From Methanocella arvoryzae MRE50 (lineage in GTDB: Archaea > Halobacteriota > Methanocellia > Methanocellales > Methanocellaceae): 64,000 bases of DNA. The stretch is taken from the NCBI RefSeq assembly GCF_000063445.1, contig NC_009464.1, forward strand, positions 496,001 through 560,000. The letters are read 5' to 3'. Positions 33,644 to 42,641 of this stretch are shown one piece after another. The translations under genes were made by a program, and so were the position numbers. Positions within the stretch are counted from its first letter, which is position 1, and each line of letters begins with the position of its first letter. The notes beneath the pieces are model-generated. The model did no database searches. It saw only the letters and a program-made list of their open reading frames with translations, and was not told the DNA's origin.

Positions 33644-34642
33644 TCAGGTCAAAATCTTTGACAGGTCGACGTTACGGGCGACTTCATCCTTGATCGTCTT
33701 GATCTTCTTCTCGTCCGTCGGGTCGATGCGGGCGATCATGCGGTCGACGATCTCCGAAGCTGACAGCGTGTCTTCTTTTACGGAAATCATGGGCACGCCG
33801 AGGAACCTCGCCCGGTTTATGACTTCCTGGGCGGGCAGGAGACCACCAGTCAGGATGATGCAGGACGTGGACGTATTCAGGGCGGAGAGCAATATGTCGC
33901 TGCGGTCGCCGCCCGTAATCACGGCTTTATTGCGGGCGCGCTCGAAGTACCGGAGCGCCGATTCCCGGGACATGGCGCCGATTAGTGTCTTCTCTACGAT
34001 GTTGCTCAGGTTTTCGCTGCCGGTCAGGACTATGCCGTTGAGCTCTTCGACGATCTCGAAGACGTGCAGCGTCCGCAAGGACGGCGTATACGGGATCATA
34101 CCCACCACAGGTATGCCTTTGCTGATAAGGAAATTTTCGAGGCCCACATCGTTGCACAGGTTCAGGATAACGCCTTTCAGGGGTATCTTCCTGTAGTCGA
34201 GGTAGTCTTTGATCATGGCCACCCGGTCCAGCGACTCAGGAGTAGCGTCAGAGAGCAGGATCAGGTCCGACTTGAACCGTTCTACGATATCGTAACAGGA
34301 CAACCCGTAGAGGAAGCCCATAGTTACATTCTCCATACCTTCGATGATCATCAGCTCTTTATCCCTGGCGACTTTCTGGTAAGCCTCGACAATATGATCC
34401 ATGGTAAGCGAGGGCATTTTCTCCCGGGGGAACGGGCACAGATCGCCCGGGTTTGCCTCGAAGTCGACCAGAGCCTGCATCAGGTAAGCGTCTTCCTCCA
34501 CCCTCTGGCCGTTGACAGTGATCATCTTTTCCTGGAACGGCTTGAAAAAGCCGGTGTACACCCGGGAATTCAAAGCGATGCCCAGCGTGATCACCGTCTT
34601 GCCACTTTTCGGGTTGATGGAACTGATAAAAACGGACTTCAT
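33644..34642 (-). CDS. BioD-like P-loop/DRTGG domain protein
   Basis: A 332-residue soluble protein. The N-terminal half is a dethiobiotin-synthetase-like P-loop ATPase (FISSINPKSGKTVITLG, with IIEGMENVTMGFLYGL as the second strand-loop). The C-terminal half, from about 210, resembles the DRTGG domain (VLTGSENLSNIVEKTLIGAM, AVITGGDRSDILLSAL). The same pairing forms the N-terminus of long bacterial phosphotransacetylases, but the PTA catalytic domain is absent here. Likely nucleotide-binding regulator. Monocistronic. Confidence 0.85.
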   Translation of the reverse strand: MKSVFISSINPKSGKTVITLGIALNSRVYTGFFKPFQEKMITVNGQRVEEDAYLMQALVDFEANPGDLCPFPREKMPSLTMDHIVEAYQKVARDKELMIIEGMENVTMGFLYGLSCYDIVERFKSDLILLSDATPESLDRVAMIKDYLDYRKIPLKGVILNLCNDVGLENFLISKGIPVVGMIPYTPSLRTLHVFEIVEELNGIVLTGSENLSNIVEKTLIGAMSRESALRYFERARNKAVITGGDRSDILLSALNTSTSCIILTGGLLPAQEVINRARFLGVPMISVKEDTLSASEIVDRMIARIDPTDEKKIKTIKDEVARNVDLSKILT

Positions 34643-34985
34643 CCTTTTGCCTGCCAGGCTATATATGGCCGCGATTGTATTAACCCTTTCCGTTTTTAAA
34701 CAGGATAAGCAGAGTAGAAGGAGGCTGGATGACGCGTTGCCCGGGAGGGGCTACCAGATCGTACCGCAACACGGCCAGTACGATAGTATCTGACTCCGGA
34801 TAAGGACTCATAACATATTTACCGACGGCATTTTGCCCCTAATCAGGTTATAACTCACATTTACCTTTTATTTTTGAAAACAGAGCTATATATGAGCGTT
34901 TTTCGCATTTTAAGCTCAAAATATTTTTAACAAGGCTTTTCGAACATCGTATCGAACCAACGTAACAGGAGGCATAGTTGACAGC
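34643..34985 (+). promoter_or_regulatory. Intergenic region and promoter of the secreted V-P-rich protein
   Basis: TATA-like elements GCTATATATGA at 34885-34895 and AAAATATTTTTAAC at 34918-34931 lie before the gene at 34986, and GGAGG is at 34968-34972. Near 34717-34724 an unusually good AAGGAGG precedes a 24-codon ORF (34729-34803), too short to support. The rest of the gap shows nothing clear. Confidence 0.45.
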
Positions 34986-35573
34986 ATGATGAAAAAATTG
35001 TTTGTTCTGGCGTTAGTAACGCTGGCAGCGCTCGTATTCGCTGGTCCCGCGATGGCCCAGTATGGCATGGGTGCAGGTTTAGCGGCAGCGGGCGGCGCAG
35101 GTCCGGCAGGTGGCGTTTCTTATGGAGCACCCCAGGATTGTGTCGCGACTGTATCATGTAACATTCCCGCTACGCAGATGGTCCCCTATATGACTACTAC
35201 CTGCGATATGCAGACGGTGAACTACCCGGTGACCGTACCAAAGCAGACTACCGTTACCGTGCCAAGGACAGTAGTTGTGCCGGAGCAGGTGCCGGTGACC
35301 ACCTACGAGACTGCCTGTGCACAGGCTCAGGTACCTGTGCAGGTGCCCGCAGTCGCATACCAGCCCGTGACTACGATGATCCCGCAGACCAAGACGTTCT
35401 GCCTCGGTAACGCACCCGCTGGCGCCGGCATAGGCGCGGCCTGCCCGTCCGGCCCTGCCGCCGCTGGCGGTAGCGGCGTAGGCCTCGGCGCAGCAGCTGC
35501 AGGTCAGAGCCCCGGCATGATGGGAGCGGGAGCGGGAGCGGCAGGAGCTCCTGCCACTGCCCCTGTCAGATAG
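34986..35573 (+). CDS. Secreted V-P-rich and Gly/Ala-rich protein
   Basis: A 195-residue exported protein. A signal peptide MMKKLFVLALVTLAALVFAG ends with AMA just before QYGMG. The mature part has a glycine/alanine-rich head, a central region of imperfect V-P-V repeats (YPVTVPKQTTVTVP, QVPVQVPAVAYQPVT) holding six of the protein's cysteines (counting the one shortly before it), and a Gly/Ala-rich tail. Such composition points to a structural surface or matrix protein. No domain recognised. Followed by a strong terminator. Confidence 0.75.
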   Translation: MMKKLFVLALVTLAALVFAGPAMAQYGMGAGLAAAGGAGPAGGVSYGAPQDCVATVSCNIPATQMVPYMTTTCDMQTVNYPVTVPKQTTVTVPRTVVVPEQVPVTTYETACAQAQVPVQVPAVAYQPVTTMIPQTKTFCLGNAPAGAGIGAACPSGPAAAGGSGVGLGAAAAGQSPGMMGAGAGAAGAPATAPVR

Positions 35574-35642
35574 ACTGGTCCGGTGATAAGATAACGACGA
35601 ACGGCTCAACAGTTGTGGCTAAAGATTAACAAATGCGACGGC

Positions 35643-35722
35643 TACGGCCCGCCCGGATAATAAGGCTACCCTTCCGAAACTGTATCTGCGGGCGGGCCGT
35701 ACAAGCCACACCGCTTTTTTAT
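35643..35722 (+). terminator. Terminator after the V-P-rich protein gene
   Basis: A 13-bp perfect stem, TACGGCCCGCCCG at 35643-35655 and its complement at 35689-35701, followed by a T-tract (CTTTTTTATTTT, about 35712-35723). Confidence 0.75.
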
Positions 35723-35793
35723 TTTCTCCTCTTTTCCTCCCCCTCTCAGGCGGAAGGTATAAAAGCTAATAGTAGTTAGACTGTGTGATCGTA

Positions 35794-36039
35794 ATGTATA
35801 TCCCGATCGCATTTTACAAAAACAGCCTTGTCCTGATAGACAGTATGGATACTTTTGCGCTGTACTTCTGCTCCAGCGTCAAACAGAAGATGAGGCCGGC
35901 TCCGGGCGATAGCCCTGCAGGCTACGACGGCGAAGGCATACCCTCTGAGCATGACGCTGACGATGAGATCGTCGGCGGAGAGGGCTTCACATCAGACGAC
36001 TCTTTCGCAGACTCGTTTGATGATGACGACGACCTGTAA
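35794..36039 (+). CDS. Small acidic protein, unknown function
   Basis: An 81-residue protein from ATG 35794, with TATAAAAG at 35759-35766 placing transcription start close to the ATG. The N-terminal half is hydrophobic with two cysteines (FALYFCSSV); the C-terminal half is strongly acidic and ends in five Asp residues and Leu. No family recognised. The stop codon lies inside a 42-bp perfect palindrome, which probably ends both this and the convergent MTH865-like transcript. Confidence 0.55.
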   Translation: MYIPIAFYKNSLVLIDSMDTFALYFCSSVKQKMRPAPGDSPAGYDGEGIPSEHDADDEIVGGEGFTSDDSFADSFDDDDDL

Positions 36040-36068
36040 AAGGTCGTACGACCTTTTACAGGTCGTCG
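36027..36068. terminator. 42-bp perfect palindrome between convergent genes
   Basis: Two 21-base halves, perfectly complementary with no loop, centred on CGTACG at 36047/36048. It spans the stop codon of the small acidic ORF and lies 14 bases from the stop of the minus-strand MTH865-like gene. Probable bidirectional terminator; can also extrude as a cruciform. Confidence 0.75.
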
Positions 36069-36081
36069 ACCTGTTAAGGCC

Positions 36082-36399
36082 CTACTTTTGCCCGACTTCG
36101 CACCTGCTCAAGAGTGCTGCCGCAGCATCCCCGGGAGTCTTTATCGGAAACAGGCTGTCGTCGATCTGCGGGATCAGGTCGTGGATGGAAGTTTCCTTGC
36201 CCTTGTACCTGCACTTGATCGGCGTACCATACGGATAGATTTCCATAAGCTCCTTTTTACTCTCTATAGGGAACTTCACGCCGCATGAGATAAGCTGCTC
36301 AACAATGTTGGCTTTTATGGCGTCCATCTCGCTGATCGATTCCGGAGTGCCGGACGGCGCGCCAAGTATTGAAGGGTCCTCTGCCATTTCATTCACCAA
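36082..36399 (-). CDS. MTH865-like family protein
   Basis: A 105-residue protein. From residue 26 it follows the MTH865 pattern of methanogens: an opening helix (AIKANIVEQLISCGVKFPI), a middle loop with KCRYKGKETSIHDLIPQI, and the final FPIKTPGDAAAALL. The structural family has an EF-hand-like helical fold without a known activity. An N-terminal extension of about 25 polar residues is unusual for the family (about 80 residues). TATA ATTATATGCAG lies upstream on the minus strand. Confidence 0.8.
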   Translation of the reverse strand: MVNEMAEDPSILGAPSGTPESISEMDAIKANIVEQLISCGVKFPIESKKELMEIYPYGTPIKCRYKGKETSIHDLIPQIDDSLFPIKTPGDAAAALLSRCEVGQK

Positions 36400-36486
36400 T
36401 ATCTACTTATTAATCTGCATATAATTATAATATTTACCGTGATAATAGCTCGGCAAATTAAAAAAGAGTACAAACTATATTGGTGT

Positions 36487-37782
36487 TTACTCCATACAGC
36501 GAGGATTTGCTTTCATGTATTCACGCAGCACGGTCGTCGCATAGCTGCCGCTGGTGAGGAAGAACCGGGCCCTGACGGAGCCGCCTTCGACATCGAGCGA
36601 CGGGCTGACCGGCAGCACCATTGCTCTCCAGATACCATGCGAGCTCAGCTCTGGCATCAGGGGAATCTCAAAGTTGTCCGGGGTTACCTTCGCATCATCC
36701 AGCACCTTTCTGGAAACTTCGTCCAGCAGGTCGATGCGGGTGCTTTTTCCCACGAGCGGCAGGACCAGCGTGACCCTCTTCCGCTTGTATAGATAATTGA
36801 TGTCCGGCCTGTTCTTTTTCGTTACCTGCTCCACCCTGGAGACGTCCGGCTTACCGTCGGGACCGTTAAAGCAGACAGTATCACCTTCCTGCGGCGTAGT
36901 TATAGACATCCCCAGCAGCAGCCGCTGACTGAGCATCCTGTTGAACAGATAAGACTGATACGCGCTCACAAACATCTTCATCAGAGTGCCGGGCAGCGAT
37001 CTGAAAGCCCCTGCATAATCTCCCGGCCTCTCGATCAGCCTGTGCATCATCGTGCGCTCGTACCTCAGGTTCAGTGCATACATGTCCAGGCCTTTCTTGA
37101 AGTCCCTCGTCCTGAAAACATAATCACGGGCTTCTATGTTCTCGGGGTTTTCATCCGGAAACGAGCGGGCGATATAGTCCATAGCTGCCCCCTCCAGATC
37201 CCCCCGGATCAGCTTCTCTCCGACGAGGTGGGTGATAGGGCGCCGGATACCAAAGCGCTGGTACCCGAAGAAGTTGGGGACTCCGCCGGTAGCGCTGATT
37301 TCACCAGTGATCGAGTCGAGCCTGGCCCGGATTTCGGGCTCCGCCATGGCGACGCCAGAGATGCGGATGTCGAAGTTGTTACCCTCAAGATCGCCCAGCA
37401 CCAGTGGCCTGCTCGACCTGCCGACAGGGGTAAGCCGAATCCGGGGCAGCGTGATCTTTTTCAGGTCGTCCTCGGTCACACCGTAGATGCTGATAAGCTG
37501 CGTGGTGATCGCCCGCTTGTCTTTGGTGCCAGCCAGGCCGATCCTGTCGTCGCTGATGCCCAGCTGCCGGGACAGGTCGCGGATCAGGTGGTGAGTCTCC
37601 CAGTTCTCCTTGGTCAGCCGCGCTACCAGGTAGCCGCCGGTTTCCCCGGTTTTAAAAGCCGGCACTTCCTCCACGGCAAAATCGGAAGGGCTGTCCCGCA
37701 GCCTGCCTCCGATACCGTCGGTGCCGGTGAGGTAAGCTTCGATCCCCATCAGGCGCTCGATCTCGTACGGGCTGAGTTTCAT
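36487..37782 (-). CDS. truD: tRNA pseudouridine(13) synthase TruD
   Basis: Modifies U13 in tRNA. The 431-residue length suits the archaeal form. The catalytic Asp is in LAGTKDKRAITTQ (D88); other TruD blocks are FAVEEVPAF near residue 35, NFFGYQRFG and the C-terminal insertion with MKMFVSAYQSYLFNRMLSQRL. It is separated by four bases from the next minus-strand gene upstream (SecB-like) and belongs to a truD / SecB-like / pth2 cluster. Confidence 0.95.
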   Translation of the reverse strand: MKLSPYEIERLMGIEAYLTGTDGIGGRLRDSPSDFAVEEVPAFKTGETGGYLVARLTKENWETHHLIRDLSRQLGISDDRIGLAGTKDKRAITTQLISIYGVTEDDLKKITLPRIRLTPVGRSSRPLVLGDLEGNNFDIRISGVAMAEPEIRARLDSITGEISATGGVPNFFGYQRFGIRRPITHLVGEKLIRGDLEGAAMDYIARSFPDENPENIEARDYVFRTRDFKKGLDMYALNLRYERTMMHRLIERPGDYAGAFRSLPGTLMKMFVSAYQSYLFNRMLSQRLLLGMSITTPQEGDTVCFNGPDGKPDVSRVEQVTKKNRPDINYLYKRKRVTLVLPLVGKSTRIDLLDEVSRKVLDDAKVTPDNFEIPLMPELSSHGIWRAMVLPVSPSLDVEGGSVRARFFLTSGSYATTVLREYMKANPRCME

Positions 37783-37786
37783 GGCA

Positions 37787-38242
37787 TCACGCGTGGTACT
37801 GGTCGAACTTGTCAGCAGGGGGCACTGCTCCCTCTGCCGGGCGCTGGAAATTGATGACCGGCATGGGCACTGCGGGAGGCAGGCTCAGGTTCTGGGACAG
37901 CAGTAGCGCCAGGGGAATAATCCTGGCCATCATATTGTTGGCGATCTCATTCTGGACTTGTACGTCGGCATGGCCCTCATCCCAGTTCTTTTTCTCCTGT
38001 GCGGGGTTACCTCCGATTTTGTCGCAGAAGCCTTCAAAGCGGATGTAGCCGATGGATGGATTCAGGTAGTTGATCGCCACCGTGTACTCCACCCGGAGCA
38101 CTTCGCCTGCCTGAGCTTTGTTTACTGTCGGATTCCTGAGGTTTATGTCGTAGTTGACGTTGATGTTCCTGAACTTCGAGAGCTCTTCCAGCGGCACGTG
38201 CCGCGCCGACTCGATCTTGCTGATACTGAATCCTACGATCAT
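37787..38242 (-). CDS. Conserved archaeal protein, possibly SecB-like
   Basis: A 151-residue protein from ATG 38242, eight bases after the pth2 stop. A longer frame reaching 38581 overlaps pth2 out of frame and should be dismissed. The pattern FRNINVNYDINLRNPTVN, then VEYTVAINYLNPSIGYIRFEG, then a helix ending in LLLSQNLSLPPAVPMP, resembles the SecB-type beta-sheet plus helix of small archaeal chaperone-like proteins; this is inferred from pattern only. Confidence 0.7.
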   Translation of the reverse strand: MIVGFSISKIESARHVPLEELSKFRNINVNYDINLRNPTVNKAQAGEVLRVEYTVAINYLNPSIGYIRFEGFCDKIGGNPAQEKKNWDEGHADVQVQNEIANNMMARIIPLALLLSQNLSLPPAVPMPVINFQRPAEGAVPPADKFDQYHA

Positions 38243-38250
38243 GTCTATCC

Positions 38251-38598
38251 CTACATTAGCTTGAGATGCCCGACGATTTTGTCCAGCCTGTCCGAATCTG
38301 CAGGCCCCATGCCTAGCGCAGTAATGGTGCCGGGTGGCACGCAGGTGAGCCCCGCATCCTGAATGAGAGCCGTGGGGATGTCCGCCCGTCTGGCCTCTTC
38401 CTTGAACCTGAACAGCTCTTCCACCGAGTTCACCTTCAGGACAATCTTCTTCTGCCCTTCCCGCTTCCAGGCTTCCAGCACCGAAGGCTTCGCCCATTCT
38501 GCGGCGGAGATCGCTGCGTGGGCTACCTGTACGGCCATCTTGCCTTTGGGCAGCTTGAGGTCTTCTCTGACCAGTATGCACTGCTTATATTCCGTCAT
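38251..38598 (-). CDS. pth2: Peptidyl-tRNA hydrolase, archaeal type
   Basis: Releases tRNA from prematurely dropped peptidyl-tRNA. The 115-residue length is standard. Core residues: QCILVREDLKLPKGKMAVQVAHAA at the N-terminus (Lys and His of the active site), TALIQDAGLTCVPPGTITALGMGP toward the C-terminus. First gene of the pth2 / SecB-like / truD cluster. Confidence 0.97.
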   Translation of the reverse strand: MTEYKQCILVREDLKLPKGKMAVQVAHAAISAAEWAKPSVLEAWKREGQKKIVLKVNSVEELFRFKEEARRADIPTALIQDAGLTCVPPGTITALGMGPADSDRLDKIVGHLKLM

Positions 38599-38920
38599 TC
38601 TCGTTACCGGCTATGGTCGCTCTGGAAACTTTTTGTACGGCCGGGCAGGCCGCTCCATGGCTATGCCGGGGCTGCTGCCTGAGCATACAATATGTTTCAA
38701 GAAGGACTACATATGCTCTTGTGGCTTTTCTAATATATATTGACTGCCACGCCGGCTGACACCCCGGCCAGATATAATATATAATGTACCGCATATGCAA
38801 ATTTATATTTAATATAACTGCTTTAAAGTAATAGAATGTCAAGTAAGCACTTGCTACTCATACCGATAAATTAATTACACGCCGGCTTACTTACCGCATA
38901 CAACAAATGATGGGATAACG
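38599..38920. promoter_or_regulatory. Divergent AT-rich promoter region
   Basis: Lies between pth2 (minus) and the geranylgeranyl reductase gene (plus). A strong TATA sequence ATTTATATTTAATATAAC at 38800-38817 and TATAATATATAATG at 38773-38786 are the main features. No ORF with support. Confidence 0.45.
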
Positions 38921-40105
38921 ATGGACTATGACGTCATAGTCGTGGGCGCGGGGCCTGCGGGCTCCATGGCCGCAAAATACGCTGCGCTGAACGGCGCGAA
39001 AACACTGCTGCTCGAAGAACACGGGCAGGTAGGCTCCCCCGTAGCATGCACTGGCCTGATCAGCAGAAACGCGCTGGACGAGTGCGAACTTGGAGAAGGC
39101 AGCTTTATCAACAAGCGGATCCGCGGCGCCTTCGTACACTCTCCCAACAATCACAACATCCTGCTTGACGGTAAGCGGACTATGGCTTACGTAGTCGAGC
39201 GTAAGATCATGGACAGGGAGATGGCCCGGCGTGCCGTAAATGCCGGGGCGGAAATCCTGATAAGCACGAAAGCTGAAGGGATCACTCCGGTTCCGGGGGG
39301 CATATCGGTTAAAGTCACAGGGCCCGACGGCACGGAAGATATCACAGCAAGCGTCGTAATCGGTGCGGATGGTGTCAAGAGCAAGGTCGCCCGGGCCGCA
39401 GGCCTGGGCAACCTGCCCCACGTCTGCTCGGCGATCCAGGTGGAGGCGACTTACGAGCCCCGGAACCCCGATTTTGTAGAGATGTTCTCAGGGAGCCGAT
39501 ATGCTCCTAAGCACTTTGCATGGGCCGTGCCCACGTCGGGCGATTGCTGCCGGGTGGGCCTGATCTCGGACGAGCACGCGCACGAGTATCTCCAGCGGCT
39601 GCTGACCGAGCACGAGATCGTCTCGAAGAAGGCGAGGTCGGCGGTCGACCTGATCATGGGCGGCGTGCCCGTGGGCACGCTGAAGCGCACGGTCACCGAT
39701 AACATCATGATCGTAGGCGACGCCGCTGGACAGGTAAAGCCCATCTCTTATGGCGGCATATATACCGGCGCCAGGTGTGCCCGCATCGCCGGAGAAGTCG
39801 CTGCGAAGGCGGCGCTTGCCGGGGATGCCAGCTCGGCACGGCTCATGGAGTACGAGCGGCGGTGGCGGGCGGACATCGGAAGGGAACTGATGATGATGAT
39901 GCGGTTCCGTCAGATGTATGGCCGCATGACCGATCAGGATCTCGACGAGGCACTGGCCCTGCTTGACGACCCGGAGATCTCCGAGGTCATGACGAAGTAC
40001 GGTGACATAGACCGGCCTTCGAAGCTCGCTTTTGAGCTGCTGAAGCTGTCTAAAAATAGGGGTATGTGGCGGCTGATGGGCCTGCTGGTAAAACTATTGT
40101 TTTGA
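38921..40105 (+). CDS. Geranylgeranyl reductase family flavoprotein
   Basis: A 394-residue FAD enzyme that probably saturates the geranylgeranyl chains of archaeal ether lipids or related isoprenoids. The Rossmann start is VIVVGAGPAGSMAAKYAA; the substrate-side motif is SPVACTGLISR; NIMIVGDAAGQVKPISYGGIYTG gives the second FAD contact (GDAAG). The expected YxWxFP-type motif is HFAWAVPTSGD. Membrane-associated in the family. Several paralogues exist in methanogens, so exact substrate (phospholipid versus quinone-like) is unsettled. Confidence 0.9.
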   Translation: MDYDVIVVGAGPAGSMAAKYAALNGAKTLLLEEHGQVGSPVACTGLISRNALDECELGEGSFINKRIRGAFVHSPNNHNILLDGKRTMAYVVERKIMDREMARRAVNAGAEILISTKAEGITPVPGGISVKVTGPDGTEDITASVVIGADGVKSKVARAAGLGNLPHVCSAIQVEATYEPRNPDFVEMFSGSRYAPKHFAWAVPTSGDCCRVGLISDEHAHEYLQRLLTEHEIVSKKARSAVDLIMGGVPVGTLKRTVTDNIMIVGDAAGQVKPISYGGIYTGARCARIAGEVAAKAALAGDASSARLMEYERRWRADIGRELMMMMRFRQMYGRMTDQDLDEALALLDDPEISEVMTKYGDIDRPSKLAFELLKLSKNRGMWRLMGLLVKLLF

Positions 40106-40244
40106 GTTTGGTAAACTCAGCCGTGACCGGAACCGGCGCTCTCGCGCCGTGCTCCTGCCGCTATTTACTCTCAGCGTGCGCCAGCACGCCAGCGTCAGCA
40201 CGCCGGCAAAACATTATTATCGGATGTCCCCCATGTAACCACCG

Positions 40245-41342
40245 ATGGCTGTTATCCGCGAAGGCAAAGTAGCGATCGAGATGGGCGAAGGCGTCTTCTA
40301 CAATCCCCGGATGGAGATGAACCGGGACCTAAACGTAGCCTGCCTGACCTGTCTTCCGGACGTAACTACCTACGTCGACGCGATGGCCGCCTCGGGCATC
40401 AGGGGCATCAGGGTCAAGAAAGAGGTACCCCGGGAAATCGACGTCACGATCAACGACTGGGATGCCGGCGCATACGAACTGCTCAAGAGGAATGCAGAGG
40501 CCAACGGAGTCACAGTGAACGCGACTAACAGAGGCGCAAACACACTGCTTTCTTCCACGCAGTACGACTTTGTCGACATCGATCCGTTCGGCACGCCCTC
40601 TCCGTATATCGACTCAGTCTGCCGATCGGCTAAGCGGTTCATGGGAGTCACCGCAACCGATACTGCACCGCTCTGCGGAGCCCACCTGCGGTCGGGCATG
40701 CGAAAATATGGCGCCTTCCCGGTCAAGACCGAGTACTACCCGGAGATCGGGCTGCGGGTGCTCATGGGTAAAGTCGTGCGGGAGCAGGCCAAGTACGACA
40801 GGGCGGTGCGACCGCTACTATGCCATTCTACAGAGCACTACGTCCGGCTGTACCTGGCCGTAGACCACGGGGTCGTCCCCGCGGATCGGATGCTGGATCA
40901 GATTGGCTTCATCCTCGACTGCGGCAAGTGCCATTACCGGGAGACCATCCCCGGGCTGGCTGTGCAGGTGCCCGACCGGTGCCCGAACTGCGGCGGCAAG
41001 GCGAGGCTGGCCGGGCCGCTCTGGCTCGGGCCGATCAAGGACAACAGTTTCGTCAGCCAGGTGCTGAACGTCATCAACACAGGGGAGTTCGGCAGAAAGG
41101 TCCGGGCGGCACGGCTGCTGGAGCTGATCCTCGGCGAGATCGACGTGCCGACGTTCTACGATCACCACCGCGTGTGCCAGGACTTGCGGGCGACCCCGAC
41201 AACCATCGACGTGCTCATCGAGGCGCTGCGGGGCGCAGGCTTCCAGGCATCCCGCACTCATTTCTCGGGCATCGGTTTCAAGACCGACGCGCCGGTCAAC
41301 ATCGTGAAAAGTATCGTTCTGGAGCTTTCTCCCCGATCGTAG
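40245..41342 (+). CDS. trm1: tRNA (guanine(26)-N2)-dimethyltransferase Trm1
   Basis: Makes N2,N2-dimethylguanosine at tRNA position 26. The 365-residue product has the N-terminal VFYNPRMEMNRDLNVACL, the catalytic DIDPFGTPSPYIDS (motif IV), and a C-terminal zinc-binding region with CGKCHYRE and CPNCGGKARLAGPLWLG. Length and domain order match archaeal Trm1. Short gap (about 140 bases) after the flavoprotein gene, containing GC-rich hairpins. Confidence 0.95.
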   Translation: MAVIREGKVAIEMGEGVFYNPRMEMNRDLNVACLTCLPDVTTYVDAMAASGIRGIRVKKEVPREIDVTINDWDAGAYELLKRNAEANGVTVNATNRGANTLLSSTQYDFVDIDPFGTPSPYIDSVCRSAKRFMGVTATDTAPLCGAHLRSGMRKYGAFPVKTEYYPEIGLRVLMGKVVREQAKYDRAVRPLLCHSTEHYVRLYLAVDHGVVPADRMLDQIGFILDCGKCHYRETIPGLAVQVPDRCPNCGGKARLAGPLWLGPIKDNSFVSQVLNVINTGEFGRKVRAARLLELILGEIDVPTFYDHHRVCQDLRATPTTIDVLIEALRGAGFQASRTHFSGIGFKTDAPVNIVKSIVLELSPRS

Positions 41343-41477
41343 AAATATTGTTCCATAAATACTCCGATCTGCGACAATTTTCTCTGAGATTATTGAAAAC
41401 TTTGCATAAACAGAGCCTCATTAAAAATTACCGATGTATAATTACGTTTAAGCAATACGGGGCTTTGAGGACGAAAA

Positions 41478-41486
41478 TTTATATAA
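41478..41486 (+). promoter_or_regulatory. TATA box of the membrane protein/MoxR/vWA operon
   Basis: TTTATATAA, about 50 bases before ATG 41536; GGTGGGTG at the ribosome binding position (41527-41534). Confidence 0.5.
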
Positions 41487-41535
41487 TGTTATGCGCTGAT
41501 TATATGAATTAGCCAGTTTAGCTCCTGGTGGGTGT

Positions 41536-42600
41536 ATGGTCAGTCTAATACAAGTATTTGAAATAGTCCTCGTGTTGCTGCTATCGACCGCGATAGTGGC
41601 ATCGATACCGAAGTTTCGTGAGTTAGTCAACGGTAAAGCCAAAATACTCCTCTACCTGGTGCTTGGGCTGATCCTCTTTACGTTAGTCGGCATTGGGTAC
41701 AATGTCATACAGGATATACATGTTTCAGAACTCATGGCTAATGCCATAGCAAACGATCCTGCAGCTGACACATCCATAATAGGTAAGGATGCAGTATCCA
41801 TCTTATGGCCTTACGTACAGTTCTTCCCGCTGTTCATCATGTCGATCGCCCTTGCGGGCGTCGTGCTGGTTACATATATGGAAGGCGAGTTATACGGGTA
41901 CATCTTCGCGGGCACGGGCTTCGCAACCCTGCTCCCCGATGCGCTGAGGTACATGGGTAACGGGCGCTACGACCTGCTGCTGCTCGGCTTTGCGCTGTGG
42001 GCCATCATCCCGGTCGTATGGGTCTTCTTCTACAAGGAGATATCCCGGGAAACCCCCACGCTCAGGGAGCGGGCCTGGGGAGCCATCAAGGCATCGATCT
42101 TCTCGTATCCAGTGTACGTGGCCACGGCTGCTGTGGCGGTCTTCGGCGAATCGCCAAGGATGATTTCTCAGAGCATGTTTGCCGGCCTCGGGGCCATATC
42201 CGGCGACATCGGCACCTTCATTCTCCTGTCACTGTGGTTCTATCTTCTTCTCACGGTCATCATTGTCTCTATCATGTTCGTCATACACGACCTCCTGATG
42301 CACGTCTTCAACGTCCGCAGGACGGTCACGAACAAAGGCATCAAGTACGAGATCGTCCACCCTATCGCGGAGATCATCGCTCAGGAAGAGCCGAAGATCG
42401 ACGCTTACAAGGGCCTGATCGAAGAGATGGAAGTCTTTTACAAGTACATGGACCGGGTGGACCGGCTCAGGGCCGCTTCCACGATTGCCCGGTTCAAGAG
42501 CGAGTATAACACGATCGCCGCCCGCCACGACGAGGGATCCAAAGCCGAGGCGGAGAGGCTGATCAAGCTGGTAGACCAGGAATTTAAGAAGAAGTACTGA
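41536..42600 (+). CDS. Polytopic membrane protein, first gene of the MoxR-vWA cluster
   Basis: A 354-residue protein. About seven hydrophobic segments fill residues 5-260 (for instance VFEIVLVLLLSTAIVASI, YLVLGLILFTLVGIGYNV, FFPLFIMSIALAGVVLVTYM, LWFYLLLTVIIVSIMFVI). The last 95 residues are charged and helical, cytosolic by the positive-inside rule, ending KLVDQEFKKKY. No domain recognised. It is followed after 41 bases by MoxR and then vWA, as in MoxR systems where a membrane partner anchors the ATPase. Confidence 0.75.
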   Translation: MVSLIQVFEIVLVLLLSTAIVASIPKFRELVNGKAKILLYLVLGLILFTLVGIGYNVIQDIHVSELMANAIANDPAADTSIIGKDAVSILWPYVQFFPLFIMSIALAGVVLVTYMEGELYGYIFAGTGFATLLPDALRYMGNGRYDLLLLGFALWAIIPVVWVFFYKEISRETPTLRERAWGAIKASIFSYPVYVATAAVAVFGESPRMISQSMFAGLGAISGDIGTFILLSLWFYLLLTVIIVSIMFVIHDLLMHVFNVRRTVTNKGIKYEIVHPIAEIIAQEEPKIDAYKGLIEEMEVFYKYMDRVDRLRAASTIARFKSEYNTIAARHDEGSKAEAERLIKLVDQEFKKKY

Positions 42601-42641
42601 GGTAAGCCAAAAACGGAAAACAGAAAGTGTGAGGAATCGGG

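Noticed and set aside
38243-38581. Upstream extension of the SecB-like gene across pth2
   Set aside because: The extension is out-of-frame Pth2 sequence; ATG 38242 just after the pth2 stop fits better.
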